From: an uncultured Eubacterium sp. | Lineage (GTDB): Bacteria; Bacillota; Clostridia; Oscillospirales; CAG-272 | Reading direction: 5' to 3' | Assembly: GCA_900544285.1 (NCBI GenBank) | Contig: UQUT01000002.1 | Span: 62,001-126,000, forward strand | DNA length: 64,000 bases | In this document: positions 53,470 to 60,894 of the stretch, piece by piece | How the letters are laid out: every line of letters begins with the position of its first letter | Numbering within the stretch: the first letter of the stretch is position 1 | Translations under genes and position numbers: made by a program | The notes under the pieces: generated by a model | What the model was told of the DNA's origin: nothing | The model's input: the letters and a program-made list of their open reading frames with translations, nothing else | Databases searched by the model: none

Positions 53470-55263
53470 ATGATACGTTCACACGTACTTATCTGCGGCG
53501 GTACGGGCTGTACATCGTCCGGCAGCGTCGCGGTACGCGAGGCGATGGCAAAAGAGCTTGAGCTCGCAGGTCTTTCGGATGAGGTCAAGATAGTTCAGAC
53601 GGGTTGTTTCGGACTCTGCGCAAACGGTCCTATCATGATTATCTATCCCGAAGGCACATTCTATTCTCACGTCAAGGTTGACGATGTCAAAGAAATCGTT
53701 GAGGAGCACCTCCTCAAGGGAAGACTTGTCGAAAGACTTCTTCATAAGGAAACCGACGAAGGCGTAACCGAAACGGTTCACTCCCTCTCCGATACGAAGT
53801 TCTATAAAAAGCAGCACCGTGTTGCTCTCCGCAACTGCGGCGTAATCAACCCCGAAAGCATTGACGAATATATCGGCACGGACGGCTATCAGGCGCTCGG
53901 CAAGGTTCTTACGGAAATGAAGCCTCAGGAGGTTATCGATACAATCCTCGCGTCCGGTCTCCGCGGTCGTGGCGGCGCAGGCTTCCCGACGGGAAGAAAG
54001 TGGCAGTTCGCCGCCGACCAGCCCGCAGGCAAGAAATACGTTGTATGTAATGCAGACGAGGGCGACCCCGGTGCATTCATGGACCGTTCCGTTCTCGAAG
54101 GCGACCCGCACGCAGTTCTTGAAGCTATGGCTATCGCAGGCTACGCTATCGGCGCAGACGAAGGCTATATCTATGTAAGAGCCGAGTACCCCATCGCGGT
54201 TCAGCGTCTTACAATCGCAATAAATCAGGCTCGCGAATACGGACTTCTCGGCAAGGATATTTTCGGCACGGGCTTCAACTTCGATATCACTCTCCGTCTC
54301 GGCGCGGGCGCGTTCGTATGCGGTGAAGAAACAGCCCTCCTCGCTTCCATCGAAGGAAAGCGCGGCGAGCCTCATCCGCGTCCTCCGTTCCCCGCTGTCA
54401 AAGGTCTGTTCGGCAAGCCCACAATCATAAACAACGTTGAAACGCTTGCAAACATCGCTCAGATTATAAACAAGGGCGCAGACTGGTTTGCTTCAATGGG
54501 TACGGAAAAGTCCAAGGGTACAAAGGTGTTCGCTCTCGGCGGCAAGATTACAAACACGGGTCTTGTTGAAATTCCGATGGGCACGACGCTCCGCGAAATC
54601 ATCGAAGATATCGGCGGCGGTATCCCGAACGGCAAGAAGTTCAAGGCGGCTCAGACGGGCGGTCCCTCCGGCGGCTGTATCCCCGCTTCCCTTATAGATA
54701 CTCCTATCGACTATGACAACCTCCTCGCAATCGGATCAATGATGGGTTCCGGCGGTCTTATCGTTATGGACGAGGACAACTGCATGGTTGATATTGCGAA
54801 GTTCTTCCTTGAATTCACAGTCGACGAATCCTGCGGCAAGTGTGTTCCCTGCCGTACAGGCACAAGAAGACTTCTTGAAATTCTTGAAAAGATTACAAGC
54901 GGCAACGGCGAAATGGAAGACCTCGACAAGCTCGAAGAGCTCTGCAACTACATCAAGTCGACCTCGCTCTGCGGTCTCGGACAGACAGCTCCGAACCCCG
55001 TCGTTTCCACTCTCCGTTACTTCCGTGACGAATACATAGCGCATATCGTTGATAAGAAGTGCCCCGCAGGCGTATGCAAAAAGCTGCTTCATTATCACAT
55101 TGACGCCGAAAAGTGCCGCGGCTGTACAGCCTGCGCGCGTCAGTGCCCGACAAACGCTATTTCCGGCGCGGTCAGAACTCCTCACACAATCGACCCCGCA
55201 AAATGTATCAAGTGCGGAGCTTGTATGGCAACATGTAAGTTCGGCGCAATCTATAAACAGTAA
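53470..55263 (+). CDS. hndC: Hydrogenase NAD(P)H/flavin subunit (HndC/HydB, NuoF-like)
   Basis: The 597-residue subunit has an N-terminal thioredoxin-like [2Fe-2S] domain (CGGTGC...CFGLC), then the NuoF core with GLRGRGGAGFPTGRKW (NADH/FMN), EGDPGAFMDRSVLEGDPH, GAFVCGEETALLASIEG and the SCGKCVPCRTGTRR [4Fe-4S] motif. At the C-terminus two more [4Fe-4S] sites follow (CRGCTACARQC and CIKCGACMATC). It carries out pyridine-nucleotide chemistry and electron bifurcation or confurcation with HndD. Confidence 0.94.
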   Translation: MIRSHVLICGGTGCTSSGSVAVREAMAKELELAGLSDEVKIVQTGCFGLCANGPIMIIYPEGTFYSHVKVDDVKEIVEEHLLKGRLVERLLHKETDEGVTETVHSLSDTKFYKKQHRVALRNCGVINPESIDEYIGTDGYQALGKVLTEMKPQEVIDTILASGLRGRGGAGFPTGRKWQFAADQPAGKKYVVCNADEGDPGAFMDRSVLEGDPHAVLEAMAIAGYAIGADEGYIYVRAEYPIAVQRLTIAINQAREYGLLGKDIFGTGFNFDITLRLGAGAFVCGEETALLASIEGKRGEPHPRPPFPAVKGLFGKPTIINNVETLANIAQIINKGADWFASMGTEKSKGTKVFALGGKITNTGLVEIPMGTTLREIIEDIGGGIPNGKKFKAAQTGGPSGGCIPASLIDTPIDYDNLLAIGSMMGSGGLIVMDEDNCMVDIAKFFLEFTVDESCGKCVPCRTGTRRLLEILEKITSGNGEMEDLDKLEELCNYIKSTSLCGLGQTAPNPVVSTLRYFRDEYIAHIVDKKCPAGVCKKLLHYHIDAEKCRGCTACARQCPTNAISGAVRTPHTIDPAKCIKCGACMATCKFGAIYKQ

Positions 55264-55282
55264 GAAAGGAGCTGCGTGAAAA

Positions 55283-57040
55283 ATGGAAAACATGGTTAAT
55301 GTAAAAATCAACGGTATCCCCGTTGCCGTTCCCGCCGGCTCGACGATACTCGAAGCCGCACGCGCGGCGCATATTGATATTCCCACTCTTTGTTATCTCA
55401 AAGGTATAAACGAGATCGGCGCGTGCCGTCTCTGCCTTGTTGAGGTCAAGGGCGCAAGAGGTCTTATGACCGCCTGCGTGACGACAGTAAACGAAGGAAT
55501 GGAAATATTCACAAACACGGAAAAGGTTCGTCATAACAGAAAGCTCAACCTCCAGCTCGTTCTCTCCACGCACGAAAAGAAGTGCCTTTCGTGCATCAGA
55601 AACCAGCATTGTGAGCTTCAGAAGCTCTGCTCCGACCTCGGAGTTGACAACGAAGATTATTATGCAGGCTCTAAAATTCATTACGAGCTTGATACAAGTT
55701 CTCCCTCTCTTATCCGTGACGATAACAAATGTATTCTCTGCCGTCGCTGCATAGCGGCTTGTAACGAACAGGGTATCGGCGTTATCAATTCTCTTGACAG
55801 AGGCTTTGATACACACGTCGCTTCCGCTTTTGAAAAGCCCCTTATGACGCAGGCTTGCGTTGGTTGCGGACAGTGCGTTGTTGCCTGCCCCGTCGGCGCG
55901 CTCTATGAAAAGGACGATACCGCAAAGGTATTTGAGGCTATCAGCGATCCGACAAAGCACGTTGCCATCTGTATGGCTCCTTCGATCCGCGCAACAATCG
56001 GCGAATGCTTCGGCTATGCGCCCGGCACGGATACGGAAGGCAAGCTCGTTGCGGCGGCAAAGCGTCTCGGTTTTGACGGTGTATATGACATGAACCTCAC
56101 AGCCGACCTTACAATTCTTGAAGAGGCTACGGAATTCATTGAAAGATTCACAAGCAAGAAGAATCTCCCGCTCATGACCTCCTGCTCACCCGGCTGGGTC
56201 AAGTTCTGCGAGCATTATTTCCCGGAATTCACGGACAACCTCTCAACCTGCAAGTCTCCTCAGCAGATGTTCGGCGCTATGTACAAAACTTACTATGCAA
56301 AGAAGATGGGTCTCGACCCCGCGGATATCGTATTCGTTTCCGCAATCCCCTGCACAGCGAAGAAGTTTGAGTGCCGCCGTCCCGATCAGAGCGCGGCAGG
56401 CAACGGCATTTTTGACGTTGACTACGCCATCACAACGAGAGAGCTCGCCCGTATGATTGAAAAAGCGGGCATCGACTACGTCACTCTCCCCGATGAAAAA
56501 TATGACGCTCCGTTCGATATCGGCTCCGGTGCGGGCGCAATCTTCGGCGCGACAGGCGGTGTTATGGAAGCCGCTCTCCGTATGGCTGCGGAAGTCGTCC
56601 TCGGCACAAAGCTCGAAAAGGTTGACTTTGAAGAGGTCAGAGGCACGGCTCCCATCAAGTACGCAACATACAAGCTCGGTGACGCGACTGTAAGAGTTGC
56701 GGTTGCAAGCGGCACAAAGAACGCCAAGGAACTTCTTAATAAGGTCAAGAGCGGCGAAGTCGAAGTTGACTTTATCGAAGTTATGTGCTGTCCCGGCGGC
56801 TGTGTAAACGGCGGCGGTCAGCCCGTTCAGAGCGCAAAGACAAAAGCCGAAATCGACCTCAAGTCCGTTCGTGCTTCCGTTCTTTACAATGCCGATAAGA
56901 ACCTCCTCACCTACCGCAAATCTCAGGATAACCCCGCAGTGCTCAAGCTCTATGAGGAATTCCTTGAGAAGCCCGGCAGTCACAAGGCACACGAAATACT
57001 CCACACGTCTTATATCAAGCGCGGAGTATACGAAAACTAA
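55283..57040 (+). CDS. hndD: Catalytic [FeFe]-hydrogenase subunit HndD/HydA
   Basis: The 585-residue protein has an N-terminal [2Fe-2S] domain (Cys37, 48, 51, 65), the HxxxCxxCxxxxxC cluster (H97, C101, C104, C110), two [4Fe-4S] sites (150-160 and 192-202) and the H-cluster domain. L1 is TSCSPGW at 299-305, L2 IPCTAKKFE at 355-363 and L3 MCCPGGCVNGGGQP at 501-514. In canonical enzymes L1 is TSCCP; here the second cysteine is serine (Ser302), a variant I recall in HndD-like proteins. It reduces protons or oxidises H2. Confidence 0.93.
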   Translation: MENMVNVKINGIPVAVPAGSTILEAARAAHIDIPTLCYLKGINEIGACRLCLVEVKGARGLMTACVTTVNEGMEIFTNTEKVRHNRKLNLQLVLSTHEKKCLSCIRNQHCELQKLCSDLGVDNEDYYAGSKIHYELDTSSPSLIRDDNKCILCRRCIAACNEQGIGVINSLDRGFDTHVASAFEKPLMTQACVGCGQCVVACPVGALYEKDDTAKVFEAISDPTKHVAICMAPSIRATIGECFGYAPGTDTEGKLVAAAKRLGFDGVYDMNLTADLTILEEATEFIERFTSKKNLPLMTSCSPGWVKFCEHYFPEFTDNLSTCKSPQQMFGAMYKTYYAKKMGLDPADIVFVSAIPCTAKKFECRRPDQSAAGNGIFDVDYAITTRELARMIEKAGIDYVTLPDEKYDAPFDIGSGAGAIFGATGGVMEAALRMAAEVVLGTKLEKVDFEEVRGTAPIKYATYKLGDATVRVAVASGTKNAKELLNKVKSGEVEVDFIEVMCCPGGCVNGGGQPVQSAKTKAEIDLKSVRASVLYNADKNLLTYRKSQDNPAVLKLYEEFLEKPGSHKAHEILHTSYIKRGVYEN

Positions 57041-57047
57041 AAGCAAG

Positions 57048-57080
57048 AAACCGTCCCTCAAGGGGCGGTTTCCTTTTTTC
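57048..57080 (+). terminator. Terminator of the hydrogenase operon
   Basis: GAAACCGTCCCT and AGGGGCGGTTTC pair with one wobble/mismatch, followed by CTTTTTTC, eight bases after the hndD stop. Confidence 0.8.
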
Positions 57081-57190
57081 TACCCTTCTTTTCTTCGAGA
57101 AGAAAAGAAGGCAAAAGAAGCTTCAATAATTGTTTTGTGCAAATTTCGTAACAAGCAAACAGAGGTGATTTTTCATCTCTGTTTTTGTTT
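57081..57190 (+). repeat. Dispersed intergenic repeat, copy C
   Basis: CCTTCTTTTCTTC-GA-GAAGAAAAGAAGG palindrome, then GCAAAAGAAGCTTCAATAAT, TTGTTTTGTGCAAATTT and a closing hairpin CAGAGGTGA-TTTT-TCATCTCTG with T-run. It has the same module order as copies A and B. Confidence 0.75.
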
Positions 57191-57196
57191 TGCTAT

Positions 57197-57265
57197 GTTT
57201 GAAAGGAAAGCAGGCAAAAAAACTTTAATTATTTGTTTTGAGCAAACTTTATATCCTCATCAAAA
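57197..57265 (+). repeat. Dispersed intergenic repeat, copy D (partial)
   Basis: GGAAAGCAGGCAAAAAAACT, then TTAATTATTTGTTTTGAGCA and AACTTTATATCCTCATCAAA. It matches copy A almost base for base from the GGCAAAA module to the TTTATATnnTCATCAAA end, but it lacks the left palindrome arm. A shorter fragment (GCAGGCAAAAGAAAATTCGG) follows at about 57308. Confidence 0.7.
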
Positions 57266-57570
57266 AAGCGGTCTTTCCCTCCTTTTCGGTTTGCTCTCTG
57301 AAAAAAGCAGGCAAAAGAAAATTCGGCTATCAGAAGCTGTACGCAGGATTTTTACCCATCCGCACAAAATAAAGCGTTTTCTCAACGCTTAAAATCGGCG
57401 CAAGCCAACTCTGACCGCTTCAAGATTCAAACCGCACTTCCGCCTTTGCCCGGGTAAAGCCGACGTGGCAGAAGAACCCCGACTTGAACTTTTAAGAGGG
57501 TTTCGGGATTCCTTTGCCCCTCTCTGCGAGGCCTGCTTGGCTTGCTTCGCAAGCCAGCGTATCCCAAATT

Positions 57571-57605
57571 GCTTTCTTTCGTACTTTCTTTTCAAAAAAG
57601 AAAGT
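57571..57605 (+). repeat. Palindrome module of the dispersed repeat, isolated
   Basis: GTACTTTCTTTTC-AAAAAAGAAAGTAC resembles the opening palindrome of copies A to C, but the GGCAAAAG module does not follow it. Confidence 0.5.
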
Positions 57606-57904
57606 ACATAAAGATAATGAACGGCGTTTGCAGAAGGCTCCACCATTTGATGATACCTATGCTTCTTACAAATCGCAAAAGACGGCAGGATTGGAGGGAA
57701 GATCCATCCCGTCTATGCGAGGCCTGCAAAGGTGCTTTTCACCGCTTGCAAATCCATCCCCTGCATTGTTGGCACCCGCAAGAGAAGCAAATCTTTTTTG
57801 ATTTTCCCCCACTCCTGCAGGCACAAAAGCTCCTCACGAAACATAATAACTCCGCGGCTCCGGCGCACCTTTTCTCTTATCCTTTCGCTCTTCCGTTTTA
57901 ACTC

Positions 57905-57932
57905 AAAAAACCCCGATTATTCAGGGCTTTTC
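57905..57932 (-). terminator. Terminator of spoIIID
   Basis: Read on the minus strand, AAAAGCCC and GGGGTTTTTT pair around TGAATAATC and run into T6. It lies five bases after the stop codon. Confidence 0.75.
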
Positions 57933-57936
57933 CGTT

Positions 57937-58221
57937 TTATACTTTTGTATATTCTTTTTGTTCCTTCTCTTTTTTCAGCTCGGAATATTTGCGTTTTGTC
58001 GCCTCTCCTCCGCGCATATGCCTTTCGGATTTGTTCCTTTCAAGCACCTCCTTGACCCTTGCCGCAAGCACCGGAGCAAAGACGGCGAGCCTTTCTGTGA
58101 CATCCTTATGCACAGTCGATTTGCTTACCCTGTAAACCCTTGCCGCCTCTCTGACTGTGGCATTGTTTTCCGCTATGTATTCGCCAAGCACGGTGGCGCG
58201 TTTCATGGCAATATCTTTCAA
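57937..58221 (-). CDS. spoIIID: Stage III sporulation protein SpoIIID
   Basis: The 94-residue DNA-binding protein has the SpoIIID helix-turn-helix segment TVREAARVYRVSKSTVHKDV and the conserved end KSERHMRGGEATKRKYSEL. A TTG start at 58221 aligns exactly with the N-terminus of Bacillus SpoIIID (MHDYIKERTIKIGKYI) and has GGGAGG seven bases upstream; ATG 58236 overlaps that ribosome site. SpoIIID is the mother-cell regulator acting under sigma E. The lysine/glutamate-rich tail is slightly longer than usual. Confidence 0.92.
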   Translation of the reverse strand: MKDIAMKRATVLGEYIAENNATVREAARVYRVSKSTVHKDVTERLAVFAPVLAARVKEVLERNKSERHMRGGEATKRKYSELKKEKEQKEYTKV

Positions 58222-58278
58222 AATGACGCCTCCCATATATTTTTTCTTGATAGATATATATGAAAGCGCGCGCAAAAA

Positions 58279-58307
58279 AATTCCCCCTCGCACCTGCGGG
58301 GAGGAAT
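58279..58307 (-). terminator. Terminator of the first M6 protease gene
   Basis: Minus-strand ATTCCTCCCCGCA and TGCGAGGGGGAAT pair with one mismatch and run into TTTTTTT. It lies just after the protease stop at 58314. Confidence 0.8.
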
Positions 58308-58313
58308 TTTTAT

Positions 58314-60743
58314 TTATTCGGTTTTCTTCTTTCTGATTACCGCCGGAAGCACGCCGGCGATAACCGCAACGACGACAAGCACTATGACTATGACATACGT
58401 CGGAACGGTAACGTTTTTTGAAGGGACGGGAGTCGTCCCGGTCGACGAGGTTTCAACCGGCTGTACGGAGGTCGTCTCAACCGGCTTGTCGGACGCCGTT
58501 GTCACGACGTTCCCGTTTGCGTCCTCCCATTTGGCATACAGTGTGATTTCCTCCGCAGAGTCAACCTCCTTTGTGAAATCAAACGGGGACGTCAGCTCCG
58601 CATCCTCATACCAGCCGATGAACGTCAGTCCTTCCCTTTCCTTCGGAACGGGAATTACAAGCTTATCGCCGACCTCGCACGCAAAGAGCAGATATTTTGA
58701 CTCCGCTCCGACGAGCTTCAGCCTTGCCGCCTTGCCCGTCTCAACCCATTTTGCGTAAAGCGGAAAATCCTCGCATACCGTCTGAGTAAAGCCCATGTCG
58801 TAACGGGTTGTGAGTTCGGGATCGAGATACCAGCCGCAGAAGTCAAAGCCCTTCTTTTGGTCTTCCATGGGGAACGAATATTTCAGCAGTTCGCCGGGCT
58901 TAACCTTGACTCCGTACCTTCTGTCAACGGCGGTGATTCCTTTGAAGAAGTATACGTAATAATAGTCCGTGCGGGGCTTTTTCTCAACGCTTGTATAAAC
59001 GTGATACGTTCTCTGCCTCGTGCCGTTTTTGCCCGTGACGATCACCTTGAGAAAATATTTTGTGTTCGGCTCCAGCCCGTCAATTGTGAAATCGAAATTG
59101 TCGTCGCCGTCGGGGAGCATGGTTTTTACAATGCCGTTGCTCTCGTCGGGCTTGTCGTTTTTGGACATAATCACCTTTATTTCGGAAACACTGTCCTTGA
59201 AATAATCCGTTATGTGCGCCTTGACGCTTATCGACCTCGTCGCTTTTTCGTCAAAGGAAATGATGAAATCCGGAGAGAGCTTCGGCTCAAAATCGACGGT
59301 TACCGTCATTTCGTTTGCCGCATATGAGCCTTTTTTGACGGTCACCGTGAAAAAGAAGTCCGCCGACTGCGCTTTTGTCAGCGAGGTATAACTCGCCCTG
59401 CTGATGGGAAAACGGTATTTCGACGAGCCGGACTCAAACGTGTATTCCGAGCCGTCCATTGAATTATCCGTATATCGGAAGCCGCAATTCGTCGTGCCTA
59501 TTTCGCCGATGCCCATTGGCACAACGGCGGGGTCGTGACCGTAGCCGTGACTGTTCGGCGACGAAAATATGCTTACGGGCGCTGCGTTTTCATCTATGTG
59601 CCATATCATAATTCCCATGCTTGTGGCGCTTATGACGTCAAACTGCGTTTCTCCGTCCTCGTGATATCTGTTTTCTATGAGATAATATTCCTTCGGATTC
59701 GGAGTGTTTATCCTTAAAATATTATATTCTCCTTTTTTGCTGTGACGGGAATAGAGTGTGTAATCGCCGCTCTTTGTAATCGTCGTCGCCGTCTGAATTC
59801 CGACGCTGACAGCGCACGCGGGGTCCATATATGAAGGTCCCGTGCCGCTCGGTCTGCCCGAAAATTTATTGTGCGAGCCGCCCGACATAAGGCTGACGTT
59901 GCTTGCGTAGTTCCATTTTGTCCCTTCATCGTTCGTATCGTAAAGGTCGGGCGCGCCGATGAAATGTCCCAGCTCGTGAGCGAATATGCCGATTGTCTGC
60001 AAGGTGGTCGCCTTTGCGTATTCGCCGATACGCACAAAGCTCGACCCGACCTTCACCCCGTTCAGGGTGACTGGTGCGCCGCCGGTATAATGACCCCAGA
60101 CGCCGAAGGCGAGCTTATGAATTGGGCTTGCGGAGCTTGTCGAACATTCATATCCGCCGCAAACGAAAACTATTGCAAGCTCGTCATAGGAAAGTTTGCC
60201 GTCCTTATTTTTATCGAATTTTGAAAAGTCGACATATTTTCCCGTTTCCCTGAGAGCGGCTTCGCGCGAGGAGGCGTCCTCTTCATGATCGCTTCCCGTC
60301 TTTGCCATCGGGTGCTTATGCGGAACGACAACTTCGACAATACCGTCGTTTACCGCCCCGTCCTTGCCGACATAGTTTTCCTCCGCCGGATAGAAATAAA
60401 AGCTACCGCCGGAAACCTCCTGATAATATTTTTTAAGGGAGGTGTTGCTGTCCGCAAAGAGGATATCCGCCCAGTATTTATCGGACGAGTCGCACCATTG
60501 TTCGCCGTAATACGGCGAGGTTTTATCATTGAAAAGGCGTTTGCTGTCGCTCTGGTCAAAATCGTTTTTGCCGTTGCCGTTTGCGTCAAAAGAGATTTTT
60601 ATAACAAGCAGCGGTATCGGCGAAAGGCCTTCGGCATTCGGAGCCTCCGGTGTTTCCGCCGCGAAGGCGGAAGGCATAAAAGCAAATATAATTGCCAGCG
60701 TCAAAGCGATCAGCGACGCACATTTTACAGCAGATTTTTTCAT
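58314..60743 (-). CDS. Secreted M6-family metalloprotease with InlB-type repeats and membrane anchor
   Basis: The 809-residue protein has a signal peptide (KKSAVKCASLIALTLAIIF, cut after AFA), an M6 peptidase domain with HELGH (zinc His256 and His260, Glu257) followed by GAPDLYD, and an EF-hand-like DKNKDGKLSYDE. A fibronectin-like region and two Listeria-Bacteroides repeats follow (FCGWYLDPELTTRYD ... LYAKWVE and FIGWYEDAELTSPFD ... LYAKWED). A Thr/Pro-rich linker, one membrane helix and a KKKTE end close it. It is displayed on the cell surface and likely cuts host or dietary proteins. A paralogue is encoded upstream. Confidence 0.88.
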   Translation of the reverse strand: MKKSAVKCASLIALTLAIIFAFMPSAFAAETPEAPNAEGLSPIPLLVIKISFDANGNGKNDFDQSDSKRLFNDKTSPYYGEQWCDSSDKYWADILFADSNTSLKKYYQEVSGGSFYFYPAEENYVGKDGAVNDGIVEVVVPHKHPMAKTGSDHEEDASSREAALRETGKYVDFSKFDKNKDGKLSYDELAIVFVCGGYECSTSSASPIHKLAFGVWGHYTGGAPVTLNGVKVGSSFVRIGEYAKATTLQTIGIFAHELGHFIGAPDLYDTNDEGTKWNYASNVSLMSGGSHNKFSGRPSGTGPSYMDPACAVSVGIQTATTITKSGDYTLYSRHSKKGEYNILRINTPNPKEYYLIENRYHEDGETQFDVISATSMGIMIWHIDENAAPVSIFSSPNSHGYGHDPAVVPMGIGEIGTTNCGFRYTDNSMDGSEYTFESGSSKYRFPISRASYTSLTKAQSADFFFTVTVKKGSYAANEMTVTVDFEPKLSPDFIISFDEKATRSISVKAHITDYFKDSVSEIKVIMSKNDKPDESNGIVKTMLPDGDDNFDFTIDGLEPNTKYFLKVIVTGKNGTRQRTYHVYTSVEKKPRTDYYYVYFFKGITAVDRRYGVKVKPGELLKYSFPMEDQKKGFDFCGWYLDPELTTRYDMGFTQTVCEDFPLYAKWVETGKAARLKLVGAESKYLLFACEVGDKLVIPVPKEREGLTFIGWYEDAELTSPFDFTKEVDSAEEITLYAKWEDANGNVVTTASDKPVETTSVQPVETSSTGTTPVPSKNVTVPTYVIVIVLVVVAVIAGVLPAVIRKKKTE

Positions 60744-60772
60744 TGGGTTCCTCCGGTTTCAGGGATAATCAC

Positions 60773-60801
60773 ATTACATATCATTATTTTTCCAAAATCA
60801 A
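60773..60801 (-). promoter_or_regulatory. Promoter of the first M6 protease gene
   Basis: Minus-strand TTGATT (60801-60796) and TGTAAT (60778-60773), spaced by 17 bases. Confidence 0.5.
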
Positions 60802-60852
60802 CGCAAGAAATATTTTTCGCCGTTTTGACAATATCTCCGCTTTGTTTTTGTG

Positions 60853-60885
60853 TATTATTACAACCCCTCCTTTGCGGAGGGGTTG
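60853..60885 (-). terminator. Terminator between the two M6 genes
   Basis: TTACAACCCCTCC and GGAGGGGTTGTAA pair as a 13-bp stem around TTTGC. It lies 10 bases after the stop of the upstream gene at 60895; the T tract is weak. Confidence 0.75.
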
Positions 60886-60894
60886 TAATGACTT

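Larger units (their letters stand above)
57041..57936. other. Repeat-rich non-coding stretch of about 900 bp
   Basis: No open frame here has a ribosome site plus family match. It holds the hnd terminator, repeat copies C to F, then from about 57390 to 57560 a GC-rich part with GCTTGCTTCGCAAGC (a palindrome), and then about 250 bases rich in T and C. The right end holds the spoIIID terminator. It may include decayed genes, but none can be recognised. Confidence 0.5.
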
